Assembly: GCF_014637725.1 (NCBI RefSeq)
Contig: NZ_BMFC01000007.1
Location: 124,001 to 188,000 of the forward strand
DNA from: Marivita lacus
Lineage (GTDB): Bacteria > Pseudomonadota > Alphaproteobacteria > Rhodobacterales > Rhodobacteraceae
Length of the DNA stretch: 64,000 nt
Direction: 5' to 3'
Below, piece after piece: positions 34,491 through 42,606 of this stretch; within the stretch, counting starts at the first letter, position 1; each line of letters starts with the position of its first letter. The notes beneath the pieces were generated by a model. That model saw only the letters and a list, made by a program, of their open reading frames with translations. It was not told the DNA's origin and did not search any database. Both the position numbers and the translations under genes were made by a program.

Positions 34491-34915
34491 GCCGCGACCC
34501 CCGGTGCTGCCCCCGACGGGGCTGCAAGCCTCAGAAGCTGCGCCTCTCTGGCAAGCAAAGGCCCGAGGGATTTCAACGCGCCGTAATAGTCTTCCTTGTT
34601 GATGCAGTCGCGCACAGCCTCAATCGCAGGCGCAACCACCGGATTCAGCACAGCCTCGATTGCGTTCAGGCTGCTGGAGATATGCGGCAGAAGCTCTTCG
34701 CGATGGTCCCGGCTCGCAAGGGCATGCTGGATCGCGTGGGCGATACCCCGAACCGGAGTACACGCGTCTTTCTTGGAGATGATTTCGTCGCCCCGCAGGA
34801 CGTCGGAACGGTTCTCCACCTCGATGTCCATGCGGCTGCCTCCGACATTGCGGATGACGCAGCCATTCAGGATGACCCGCTCGCCGGATTTCAGTCTGAT
34901 GCGCAGTCCCATCAC
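34487..34915 (-). CDS. flbT: Flagellin mRNA regulator FlbT
   Basis: The 142-residue protein has the FlbT N-terminus GLRIRLKSGERVILNGCVIRN and the conserved NKEDYYGALKSLGPLLARE. FlbT acts on the 5' untranslated region of flagellin mRNA in Caulobacter and Brucella. It lies between flaF and the DUF1217 gene with four-base overlaps on both sides, and the target flagellin gene is just upstream at 35.4-36.4 kb. Confidence 0.9.
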   Translation of the reverse strand: MMGLRIRLKSGERVILNGCVIRNVGGSRMDIEVENRSDVLRGDEIISKKDACTPVRGIAHAIQHALASRDHREELLPHISSSLNAIEAVLNPVVAPAIEAVRDCINKEDYYGALKSLGPLLAREAQLLRLAAPSGAAPGVAA

Positions 34916-35307
34916 GCGGCCTCCGCGACTTGGCCGGAAAGACCGGCGACGATGGGACGATTGACCTCGAGAAGCGCGGTGACCCGCCCCTCTCCACCAA
35001 GGACGGCGGCGGTATGCCGTTCGACGAAGGTGGCCAGATTGGCGAGGCTGCCACGAAGATCGTTTGGCAACTGGTTGCCAGGGCTCAGGACATCGGTCTT
35101 GAGCGTGGACCAGAGGCGGACATTGTCGAAAAGCGCATCGCGCAATCCATCAGCGAGCACGCCAAGGCGCTCGGACCGGGTTTCTGCTGCGTCGTAGCGG
35201 TCGGCATAAGTGGCGATGTCTGACGTAATGCGAACCAGGATGCGCCGTTCGATCTGGCGGGGGGTTTCGGTATCCTTGAGGGTGCGTTTATATGCGGACA
35301 GGCTCAT
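34912..35307 (-). CDS. flaF: Flagellin secretion/assembly factor FlaF
   Basis: The 131-residue protein resembles FlaF: YKRTLKDTETPRQIERRILVRITSDIATYAD, and later LWSTLKTDVLSPGNQLPNDLRGSLANLATFVERHT. FlaF works with FlbT to balance flagellin synthesis with export in alphaproteobacteria. It overlaps flbT by four bases. The 92-base gap to the flagellin gene upstream holds two hairpins that probably reduce flaF transcription relative to flagellin. Confidence 0.9.
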   Translation of the reverse strand: MSLSAYKRTLKDTETPRQIERRILVRITSDIATYADRYDAAETRSERLGVLADGLRDALFDNVRLWSTLKTDVLSPGNQLPNDLRGSLANLATFVERHTAAVLGGEGRVTALLEVNRPIVAGLSGQVAEAA

Positions 35308-35341
35308 GTGCTTTCACCTTCTGGCGATGCATGATGGGAGG

Positions 35342-35366
35342 CAGGCCCCGGGGGATCCGGGGCCTG
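35342..35366 (-). terminator. Hairpin between flagellin and flaF (distal)
   Basis: CAGGCCCCGG (35342-35351) pairs with CCGGGGCCTG (35357-35366), a perfect 10-bp stem with a 5-base loop. It has no T-run in either direction, so it may be a partial terminator or an RNA stability element. Confidence 0.6.
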
Positions 35367-35376
35367 ATGCGATGGT

Positions 35377-35393
35377 GGCGGGCTTGGCCCGCC
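35377..35393 (-). terminator. Hairpin just after the flagellin stop
   Basis: GGCGGGC (35377-35383) pairs with GCCCGCC (35387-35393), a 7-bp GC stem with a 3-base loop, beginning seven bases after the flagellin stop codon. Confidence 0.5.
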
Positions 35394-35399
35394 GGTTCA

Positions 35400-36380
35400 T
35401 CAGCGGAAGAGCGCCATGATGCTCGACGGGCCCTGGTTGGCGATCGAGAGCGCCTGGGTCGCAAGCTGCTGCTGGGTCTGCAGCGCCTGCAGGCGGGCAG
35501 CTTCCTCTTCCATGTTCGCGTCGATCATCGAGCCGACGCCCGTGTCGATGTTGTCGGACAGTCGGGTGAGGAAGTCCTGCTGCACCTCGATGGTCTTCTC
35601 CGACAGACCGAGGGAAGTGGCCGCTTCGGTAGCTCTGTTGAGCAGGGCTTCGGCGCTCTTCAGGTTGCCCGCGAGATAATCTGCGCCCTGTGTCGAGTTG
35701 TCGCCGAGTGTGAGGACGTCGGCATCGGCGCCGCCGGTTACAGTCGCATCGACTGCGCGGGTTGAAAATGCGTTTGCCAGACCCTTGAAGTCGCCCAGCA
35801 TGGCCGACAGGTCCACGGTGGCCACGGCAGTCGTCGTCACCGAGATGCCAGTTGAGTCGCGGCTGATTCCGGTAACGACGTTACGATTCGAAGTCGTCTC
35901 GACGGTTGGCGTCGCAATTGAGCCGTCCGTGGCATCCACGGTGAGGTTGGCGGCGACCGTACCTGCGGTGGCGGCATTGACCATGTCGTCGCCGTTGAAT
36001 GTCGACTGCTTGATGGTGACTTCCATCTGCTTGACGATCTCGCCTAGGTCTTTCTCGATCTCGGCATAACCGCCCTTTGCGCCCTGCGCGAAGGCCACAC
36101 GCTCGACGAATTGGTTCGCGAGGTCCTGGAAGGTTTCTGCACCAAGGCGGGCCGTGGCGATGGAGTTCTTGGTCAGCGTCAGGCCTTCGTTGATCGCCGA
36201 GATCGAGCCGGAATCGCCCTTCATGGTCTCGGAAATCTGGAAGTAGGCGGCGTTGTCCTTGGCCGAGGTGATCTGCAGGCCCGAGGAGATTCGGCCCTGG
36301 ACCTGCGAAAGGTTGTTGTTGACCTGACGCAGTGCGCTCAGGGCGTTCATGGCGGAGGAGTTGGTGATGAGTGATGTCAT
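35400..36380 (-). CDS. Flagellin
   Basis: From the ATG at 36380 the protein has 326 residues, starting MTSLITNSSAMNALSALRQVNNNLSQVQGRISSGLQI. It ends in the flagellin C-terminal helix (LQALQTQQQLATQALSIANQGPSSIMALFR). Both ends form the conserved filament core, and the middle is short and Thr/Ala-rich. The open frame reaches 36431 but the start with the conserved N-terminus is preferred. It is the only filament gene in the window. A flagellar element (36486-36495) lies 105 bases upstream, leaving room for the 5' leader on which FlbT could act. Confidence 0.93.
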   Translation of the reverse strand: MTSLITNSSAMNALSALRQVNNNLSQVQGRISSGLQITSAKDNAAYFQISETMKGDSGSISAINEGLTLTKNSIATARLGAETFQDLANQFVERVAFAQGAKGGYAEIEKDLGEIVKQMEVTIKQSTFNGDDMVNAATAGTVAANLTVDATDGSIATPTVETTSNRNVVTGISRDSTGISVTTTAVATVDLSAMLGDFKGLANAFSTRAVDATVTGGADADVLTLGDNSTQGADYLAGNLKSAEALLNRATEAATSLGLSEKTIEVQQDFLTRLSDNIDTGVGSMIDANMEEEAARLQALQTQQQLATQALSIANQGPSSIMALFR

Positions 36381-36485
36381 TGGATCAGTTCCTACGTTCT
36401 TAGGTTCAACCCGGTTTCTCCGGGCCAGCAATGCCTAGGCGGTGCTGACATGAAGAAGGGTGACTGACGTTTCAGGAAGGTTTCA

Positions 36486-36495
36486 TTTTTCGCAA
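36486..36495 (-). promoter_or_regulatory. Flagellar element, copy 12 (flagellin)
   Basis: Toward flagellin this reads TTGCGAAAAA followed by TGAAA, the same extended string as upstream of flgI. It is 105 bases before the flagellin ATG. Confidence 0.65.
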
Positions 36496-36675
36496 ATTGC
36501 GATCGGAGGCTTGATTTTGTCCCCGCCGATGATCGCCCCGCTTCGCAGCAAATCTGCCCCGGCCTGTCCTGGCGGCCCAAAAGGCATTGGCCAATTGGCA
36601 CGAAAACCTGAGGAGAAGCCGCCCGACGAGGCGGCAGATCTTCGAACTTTCTTCAGTTTACCTTGAAGCATTCTG

Positions 36676-36684
36676 TTTTCGCAA
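36676..36684 (+). promoter_or_regulatory. Flagellar element, copy 13 (flagellin/regulator gap)
   Basis: TTTTCGCAA, 123 bases before the regulator start, between the flagellin-side copy and the regulator-side copy. Confidence 0.45.
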
Positions 36685-36772
36685 GGAGCCAAGCGCATCT
36701 CATCCTGAACTCGACAGACGCGAATTAACCCTGTTGATCCGATCTCGTTCAGATGTATACGTGGAAAAATTG

Positions 36773-36782
36773 TTTTTCGCAA
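36773..36782 (+). promoter_or_regulatory. Flagellar element, copy 14 (FtcR-like regulator)
   Basis: Exact TTTTTCGCAA, 25 bases before the ATG of the OmpR-fold regulator at 36808, suggesting that the regulator gene belongs to its own regulon. Confidence 0.65.
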
Positions 36783-36807
36783 ATCCGCTTCAGGAGACGG
36801 CAGGTCG

Positions 36808-37533
36808 ATGAAGATATTCATGCATGATCCAGATGCGGTTCGGCAGCAAAGATTCGTCACCGCTCTGTCGAGCGGCGCGATCCAACACGAACTGATCCCG
36901 TCGACCGCAGCCTTGCGGGGACTGGCGGGCCTGAGCACGGAGGCCGCGCGGTCCATACCCCTTGTGTTGGGGCAGCAGGACAGCACGCTCGATCAGGTGA
37001 TCGCGCTGCGTCGGTCAGGATGCGAGAACCCCATCCTCATCCTCGTTGACCATCGCGCACCCGAAAGGGATGCAGCCCTGCTCGACGCCGGTGCCTGTGA
37101 CATCCTCGCAGCCCCGTTTCACGACCGCGAGATCGCCGCCCGTTTGAGAACCACGTTCAGGCGCCGCAACAATCTGGCCCGCAACGACATCACGATCGGT
37201 GACCTGGTGGTGTATCTCGACGGGCGCGATCCAGAGTTTCAGTCACTGCCGGTCAAGCTGTCAGCCAAGGAAAACGCGGTGCTCTGCCTTCTCGCCTCCA
37301 ACCAGGGGCGTGTTATGCCGCGCACCGCCATCTTCGAATTGCTCTACGGCCTGTCGGAGTACCAGCCGTTCGACAAGGCGGTCGACATCCATATCTGCCG
37401 CATCCGGAGCAAGTTCGCCCGCGTCACCCCGGAAGCCAGCAACATGATCGAGACATTTCCCCGTCGCGGCTATGCCCTGCGCGCCAGCCAAGGCGCCGCT
37501 ATCGAACGTGCCTGCGCCCAACGCCAGCGATAG
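36808..37533 (+). CDS. Atypical OmpR-fold flagellar regulator (FtcR/Rem-like)
   Basis: The 241-residue protein has a receiver-like N-terminal domain (about 1-118) and an OmpR-type winged helix (about 130-235: LPVKLSAKENAVLCLLASNQGRVMPRTAIFELLYG, then IRSKFARVTPEASNMIETFPRRGYALRA). The receiver is degenerate. The strand that should end in the phospho-Asp reads SIPLVLGQQDS (no Asp), and the conserved Lys region reads LAAPFHDRE. This matches phosphorylation-independent flagellar activators such as Rem of Sinorhizobium and FtcR of Brucella. It lies divergent from flagellin and has a flagellar element 25 bases before its start. It is the best candidate to bind that element, but the assignment is inference. 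Confidence 0.8.
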   Translation: MKIFMHDPDAVRQQRFVTALSSGAIQHELIPSTAALRGLAGLSTEAARSIPLVLGQQDSTLDQVIALRRSGCENPILILVDHRAPERDAALLDAGACDILAAPFHDREIAARLRTTFRRRNNLARNDITIGDLVVYLDGRDPEFQSLPVKLSAKENAVLCLLASNQGRVMPRTAIFELLYGLSEYQPFDKAVDIHICRIRSKFARVTPEASNMIETFPRRGYALRASQGAAIERACAQRQR

Positions 37534-37997
37534 ACCCCTAACCTGAGCCGCTCCGCGCCCTGACTTCTTCTCGTATCGCGCGTGACACGGTGAAAACCGC
37601 AACGAGCGGAATTTGAGTCTTCTGCCATCGCCCAGCACAATCTCACGTGAGATCAGGCGCAACACGGCGAGGGACCCAGGCAAAGCCGTGTGCGGCGTTT
37701 TAACCCATAAAGCTCACAGCGGTCCTCAAGCCATTTGTTCAGTTCGGCCGAGCCTCTCAAGACAGGGACGATGTGCCAAAGACGATTGCGCGCATGGCTC
37801 ATATATCCGTCTGTTTGACCCTTGGCTTGTGTCGTTCTGCAACTGGACGCACACGACGCAAAAAACGTGCAGCCGAAAAAGGTGTCTCTCCTCTTGTTAC
37901 AAAACTGTCACAAATCTGTTGCATAAGGATCATGGAATCGGACTAGCGAGCACACAAGGTCGAATGCTCCGGCCGAATTCATGAATCAGGAGTTCTC
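37534..37997. other. Gap between the flagellar regulator and pstS
   Basis: A 464-base gap with no convincing gene. The left 350 bases show no motif I recognise, and the right end holds the Pho box before pstS. A phoR gene, often next to pstS in relatives, is not here. Confidence 0.6.
37894..37922 (+). promoter_or_regulatory. Pho box, three direct repeats
   Basis: TTGTTAC, CTGTCAC and CTGTTGC are spaced every 11 bases with AT-rich four-base spacers (AAAA, AAAT). This matches the PhoB box pattern of 7-bp repeats. It lies 75 bases before pstS. Confidence 0.75.
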
Positions 37998-39026
37998 ATG
38001 ACGTTCACCAAACTTTCCGTTTCCGCACTGGCGATCGCCGCCGTGTCCGCAACAGCCGCAGCTGCACGTGACGAAATCCGCGTCGTCGGTTCGTCGACCG
38101 TGTTCCCGTACTCGCAGGCCGCGGCCGAGCAGTTCGGCAACGTGTCCGACTTCCCGGCCCCGATCGTCGAATCCACCGGCACCGGTGGCGGCATGCAGAT
38201 TTTCTGCGGTGGCATCGGCGAAGCCCATGCTGACATTACCGGCGCGTCGCGCGCCATGAAGACATCCGAATACGAACTGTGCGCCGGGAATGGCGTGACC
38301 GACATCACCGAAGTCCAGATCGGATCCGACGGTCTGTCGATCGCCGTGTCTCGCGACAGTGCATTCGAGTGGGACCTGACCAAAACGCAAGTCTATCTCG
38401 CCCTTGCTGCCGAAGTGCCGGTCGATGGCGCAATGGTCGCCAACCCCTACATGAAATGGTCCGACATCGACGCCAGCCTGCCTGACGCGGACATCCTCGC
38501 CTACGGCCCCCCGCCGACATCCGGCACGCGCGACGCGTTTGTCGAACTGGCCATCGTCGAAGGCTGCATGGAAATCCCGATGATCGAAGCCATGGGCGGA
38601 GATTGGGCCGAAGACAACTGCGCGCGCCTGCGTTCGGACGGACCGTTCATCGAAGCCGGTGAAAACGACAACCTGATCGTGCAGCGCCTGCAGTCCGATG
38701 CCAACGCAGTCGGTATCTTCGGCTATTCGTTCCTGTTCGAGAACAGCGACACGCTGAAGGCTGTGGACATCGAAGGCGTCACACCCAGCTTCGACACCAT
38801 TGAGTCCGGTGAATACGGCATCTCGCGCCCGCTGTTCTTCTACGTCAAGAACGCACACCGTGGCGTGATCCCCGGCCTGCAGGAATTCGTCGAAGAGTAC
38901 ACCTCGGAAGAGTCGATGGGCCCGGGCGGCTACCTTGCCGAACGCGGCATGGTTCCGCTTGGTGACTCGAAGCGTACCGAAGAGCGTGAAGAAGCGGCGA
39001 ATGCCGTGAACATGCCTGCGAAGTAA
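37998..39026 (+). CDS. pstS: Phosphate ABC transporter substrate-binding protein PstS
   Basis: The 342-residue protein has a signal peptide (MTFTKLSVSALAIAAVSATAAAA). The mature start EIRVVGSSTVFPYSQAAAEQF holds the phosphate-loop Ser/Thr residues, and PTSGTRDAFVELA is a second ligand-binding motif. It binds inorganic phosphate in the periplasm and delivers it to PstCA. A Pho box upstream and the order pstS-pstC-pstA-pstB-phoU-phoB mark a PhoB-controlled operon. A strong hairpin follows the stop and probably limits readthrough, so PstS is made in excess. Confidence 0.95.
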   Translation: MTFTKLSVSALAIAAVSATAAAARDEIRVVGSSTVFPYSQAAAEQFGNVSDFPAPIVESTGTGGGMQIFCGGIGEAHADITGASRAMKTSEYELCAGNGVTDITEVQIGSDGLSIAVSRDSAFEWDLTKTQVYLALAAEVPVDGAMVANPYMKWSDIDASLPDADILAYGPPPTSGTRDAFVELAIVEGCMEIPMIEAMGGDWAEDNCARLRSDGPFIEAGENDNLIVQRLQSDANAVGIFGYSFLFENSDTLKAVDIEGVTPSFDTIESGEYGISRPLFFYVKNAHRGVIPGLQEFVEEYTSEESMGPGGYLAERGMVPLGDSKRTEEREEAANAVNMPAK

Positions 39027-39044
39027 GCGCGAGCTGTTGAACCC

Positions 39045-39076
39045 ATCCCGCCCGGAATCAGTCCGGGCGGGATTTT
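39045..39076 (+). terminator. Hairpin between pstS and pstC
   Basis: ATCCCGCCCGGA (39045-39056) and TCCGGGCGGGAT (39062-39073) make a 12-bp perfect stem with a 5-base loop, followed by TTT. It is likely a partial terminator giving more pstS than downstream transcript. Confidence 0.75.
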
Positions 39077-39100
39077 GCACTTCTGTCTGATGGTCCCGTC

Positions 39101-40477
39101 ATGGTCTTATTCGCCTTTCTGCTCCTGTTTGGCGCTACAATGCTGGCTTACTTCGTGAACAGGCGGGCCGCTCTCTCGATGCGCGCGGGTGGCGCGCGGC
39201 TCCATTCGCTTGAATCCTTTCACGGACTTTTCGCAGCCTTATCAGTCCTTGTTCCTGTGTTTGTGGGGATCCTGTTTTGGCTCGTGCTGGAAGGCGCAGT
39301 TGTCGACTTGTTCATGCTCAGGGGCCTTCCAGCAGGGACATTCGACGGTCTCGACAGCGGAGCGTCGCAACTTATCGTCGCCGAAATCAAGTCCATCGCG
39401 GGTGGCAGGGTGTTCGGCACGCCCGAGGCATGGAAGATCGAGGCAGCAGAACGGCTGGTACGATATCACCGGATCGCAGACTGGCTCCTAGTGGCGCTCG
39501 TGGCGATCACGGCCGCGATCCTGCTTTGGGTCGCACGGCGCAGTGTCGTGGAACAGTTTCGTGCACGTCAGGGTGCGGAACGCATCGTGCTGGGTCTGAT
39601 GATCTTCTGCGCCACCGTCGCAATTTTCGTCACCATCGGCATCGTGTTTGCCCTGACATTTGAGACCATCAAGTTCTTCCAGATCGTACCGATCACCGAA
39701 TTCCTGTTCGGAACAAGCTGGGAGCCACAAATTCCGATCCGCGAAGATCAGGTGGCCGCGGAGGGCGCATTCGGCGCTATTCCGGTGTTCCTCGGCACGA
39801 TCGTCATCTCGGCCGTGGCACTTTTCGTCGCGGTTCCTGTCGGCCTGATGACAGCGATCTACCTCAACGAATTCGCTCCGCAGCGTGTCCGAAAATCGGT
39901 GAAGCCGGTTCTGGAGATTCTCGCCGGCGTGCCCACGGTCGTCTATGGCTTCTTCGCGGTTCTCACGGTTGCGCCTGCCATTCGACAATTCGCAGCATCG
40001 ATTGGTGTCGACGTTGCTCCGAACACGGCGCTTGCTGCTGGTGGGGTCATGGGGATCATGTTGATACCTTTCATCTCGTCTTTTGCCGACGATGCGCTTT
40101 CGGCCGTGCCGCGTAGCCTGCGCGATGGTGCGCTGGCTCTTGGCGCGACGCGGGGTGAGATGATGCTGAACGTTCTCTTTCCCGCAGCAATCCCCGGCAT
40201 CGTGGGCGGAGTACTGCTCGCTGTCAGCCGCGCCATCGGTGAAACGATGATCGTGGTCATGGCGGCAGGTCTGATCGCCAAGATGACAATCAACCCACTC
40301 GACAGCGTCACCGCAGTAACAGTTCAGATCGTCACGCTTCTGATCGGGGACACGGCATTCGACAACCCCAAGACCCTGTCCGCTTTCGCTCTTGGCATGA
40401 TGCTGTTTCTTGCCACGCTGATCATCAACATCTTCGCGCTGCGGATCGTCCGCAAATACCGCGAAATCTACGACTGA
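39101..40477 (+). CDS. pstC: Phosphate ABC transporter permease PstC
   Basis: The 458-residue permease has an extended N-terminal half with three membrane segments. The binding-protein-dependent permease domain follows (GAIPVFLGTIVISAVALFVAVPVGLMTAIYLNEF), with the EAA-type loop FADDALSAVPRSLRDGALALGATRGE. It pairs with PstA in the inner membrane. The long form is typical of alphaproteobacteria. It starts 74 bases after pstS and is followed by pstA after eight bases. Confidence 0.93.
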   Translation: MVLFAFLLLFGATMLAYFVNRRAALSMRAGGARLHSLESFHGLFAALSVLVPVFVGILFWLVLEGAVVDLFMLRGLPAGTFDGLDSGASQLIVAEIKSIAGGRVFGTPEAWKIEAAERLVRYHRIADWLLVALVAITAAILLWVARRSVVEQFRARQGAERIVLGLMIFCATVAIFVTIGIVFALTFETIKFFQIVPITEFLFGTSWEPQIPIREDQVAAEGAFGAIPVFLGTIVISAVALFVAVPVGLMTAIYLNEFAPQRVRKSVKPVLEILAGVPTVVYGFFAVLTVAPAIRQFAASIGVDVAPNTALAAGGVMGIMLIPFISSFADDALSAVPRSLRDGALALGATRGEMMLNVLFPAAIPGIVGGVLLAVSRAIGETMIVVMAAGLIAKMTINPLDSVTAVTVQIVTLLIGDTAFDNPKTLSAFALGMMLFLATLIINIFALRIVRKYREIYD

Positions 40478-40485
40478 GGGCCAAG

Positions 40486-41790
40486 ATGACCGATATCACA
40501 CCAGAACAAACTGGGTCCAACCGTTCCCGGTCCTCTACAGAACTCGTTCGCCAGAGCCTTGCCCGACGCAATCGCAAACAGAAAGTTCTGCAGGGCTTTG
40601 GCATCGCAGCGATCTTCTTTGCCTTGTCCATGCTGGTCATTCTTGTTGGATCGCTGATCAGCACTGGCTATCCGGCTTTCACGCAGACCCATGTCGAGCT
40701 GGAAGTGTTCGTTGACCCTGAAGAAGTCGACACGGAGAATCTGTCGCGTGGCAACTACGACGACATGATTGCTGCTTCTCTCGGCGCGTATTTCCCTGAC
40801 GTCGACATGTCCAGCCGCATCGCCTCACGAGAGGTGACGCAGGTCTTGTCCAGCGGTGCCCAGCTTAAGTTGCGCGATCGCGTGTTGGCTGACCCGTCTT
40901 TGATTGGCGAAACCATCACCATCAAGGTTCCTGCATCCGATAATTTCGATCAACTCAACAAAGGGCTTATCAAGCGCGATACACCAGAAGAGAATCGTCG
41001 TCTTAACGATGCAGCAATCGCAAATTTCGACACGCTTGACGCAGCCGGTGTAATATCTGCCCCCCTCAACACCACGCTCATCACCAGTGCTGACTCGCGC
41101 TTTCCCGAACTTGCAGGCCTCAAAGGCGCGTTGGTCGGATCGTTCTGGGCACTTCTGGTTTGCTTTGTGATCTCGTTCCCGCTCGGTATCGGTGCAGCGA
41201 TCTACCTCGAAGAATTTGCGCCGAAAAACCGTCTGAGCGATATTATCGAAATCAATATCAACAACCTGGCTGCCGTCCCTTCAGTTGTCTTCGGCCTGTT
41301 GGCTCTGGCTGTTTTCCTGAACTGGTTCGGCATGCCCCGATCGGCTCCGATCGTGGGTGGACTGACACTCGCGCTCATGACCTTGCCAACGATTATTATT
41401 GCCACGCGCGCCGCGCTCAAGGCCGTACCCCCGTCAATCCGCGAAGCGGCTCTGGGGGTTGGCGCCTCAAAACAGCAGGTCGTTTTCCATCATGTTCTGC
41501 CACTGGCAATGCCAGGCATCCTGACGGGTACGATCATTGGTATGGCACAGGCACTCGGAGAAACTGCCCCGCTTCTGCTGATCGGGATGAATGCCTTCAT
41601 AACATCTGCTCCGTCTGGGCCCTTTGACAGCGCAACCGCCCTGCCCACCCAGATTTTCATCTGGGCCGACAGTCCAGAACGTGGATTTGTCAGCCGGACG
41701 TCCGCGGCCATACTCGTGCTGCTGACATTCCTGATCTTCATGAATGCCATTGCGATCTACCTGCGCAGCAGGTTCGAGCGGAAGTGGTGA
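40486..41790 (+). CDS. pstA: Phosphate ABC transporter permease PstA
   Basis: The 434-residue protein has an N-terminal membrane segment (about 40-60), a large loop of about 150 residues, then the permease core [32 protein letters not shown]. The EAA-type loop reads [22 protein letters not shown]. It is the second channel subunit of Pst. The large loop is typical of alphaproteobacterial PstA. pstB starts 14 bases after its stop. Confidence 0.93.
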   Translation: MTDITPEQTGSNRSRSSTELVRQSLARRNRKQKVLQGFGIAAIFFALSMLVILVGSLISTGYPAFTQTHVELEVFVDPEEVDTENLSRGNYDDMIAASLGAYFPDVDMSSRIASREVTQVLSSGAQLKLRDRVLADPSLIGETITIKVPASDNFDQLNKGLIKRDTPEENRRLNDAAIANFDTLDAAGVISAPLNTTLITSADSRFPELAGLKGALVGSFWALLVCFVISFPLGIGAAIYLEEFAPKNRLSDIIEININNLAAVPSVVFGLLALAVFLNWFGMPRSAPIVGGLTLALMTLPTIIIATRAALKAVPPSIREAALGVGASKQQVVFHHVLPLAMPGILTGTIIGMAQALGETAPLLLIGMNAFITSAPSGPFDSATALPTQIFIWADSPERGFVSRTSAAILVLLTFLIFMNAIAIYLRSRFERKW

Positions 41791-41804
41791 AAAAGGTGAA
41801 TACC

Positions 41805-42602
41805 ATGTACGACGTACCCCACGGAAGAAACGAGGTAGCTGTGACAGATGTCAAGATCACCGCGCGCAATGTGCAGGTTTATTACGGTGACACGCACGCC
41901 ATCAAGGACGTGAATGTCGAGATCGAAAGCAACACCGTCACCGCTTTCATTGGCCCGTCGGGCTGCGGCAAGTCCACGTTCCTGCGCTGCATCAACCGGA
42001 TGAACGACACGATCGACATCTGCCGCGTCGAAGGCGATATCCGCATCGACGGCGACGACATCTATGACAAGCGCGTCGATCCGGTGCAGTTGCGCGCCAA
42101 GGTCGGCATGGTGTTCCAGAAGCCGAACCCGTTTCCCAAGTCGATCTACGACAATGTCGCTTACGGGCCCAAGATCCACGGCATGGCCAGAAACAAAGCC
42201 GAACTGGATGACATCGTCGAACGCGCCCTGCGCCGCGGTGCCATCTGGGACGAGGTCAAGGACCGTCTGCAATCGCCGGGCACCGGCCTGTCGGGTGGCC
42301 AGCAACAGCGCCTGTGCATCGCGCGCGCCGTGGCGACCGAACCCGAAGTGCTTCTGATGGACGAGCCCTGCTCGGCGCTTGACCCCATCGCGACCGCCCA
42401 GGTCGAGGAACTGATCGACGAACTGCGCCAGAACTACGCAGTTGTGATCGTGACCCACTCGATGCAACAGGCCGCACGGGTCAGCCAGAAGACCGCGTTC
42501 TTCCACTTGGGCAACCTTGTCGAATACGACGACACCACCAAGATTTTCACGAACCCCGAAGACAGCCGCACCGAAAGCTACATCACCGGACGGATTGGAT
42601 AA
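41805..42602 (+). CDS. pstB: Phosphate ABC transporter ATPase PstB
   Basis: The protein has 265 residues from the ATG at 41805, which follows AAAGGTG by a normal distance. Walker A is GPSGCGKST (about 50-58), the signature is [16 protein letters not shown], and Walker B is [15 protein letters not shown]. It powers phosphate uptake through PstCA. The open frame reaches 41784, overlapping pstA, but has no ribosome-binding site there. phoU follows at once. Confidence 0.96.
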   Translation: MYDVPHGRNEVAVTDVKITARNVQVYYGDTHAIKDVNVEIESNTVTAFIGPSGCGKSTFLRCINRMNDTIDICRVEGDIRIDGDDIYDKRVDPVQLRAKVGMVFQKPNPFPKSIYDNVAYGPKIHGMARNKAELDDIVERALRRGAIWDEVKDRLQSPGTGLSGGQQQRLCIARAVATEPEVLLMDEPCSALDPIATAQVEELIDELRQNYAVVIVTHSMQQAARVSQKTAFFHLGNLVEYDDTTKIFTNPEDSRTESYITGRIG

Positions 42603-42606
42603 TATC

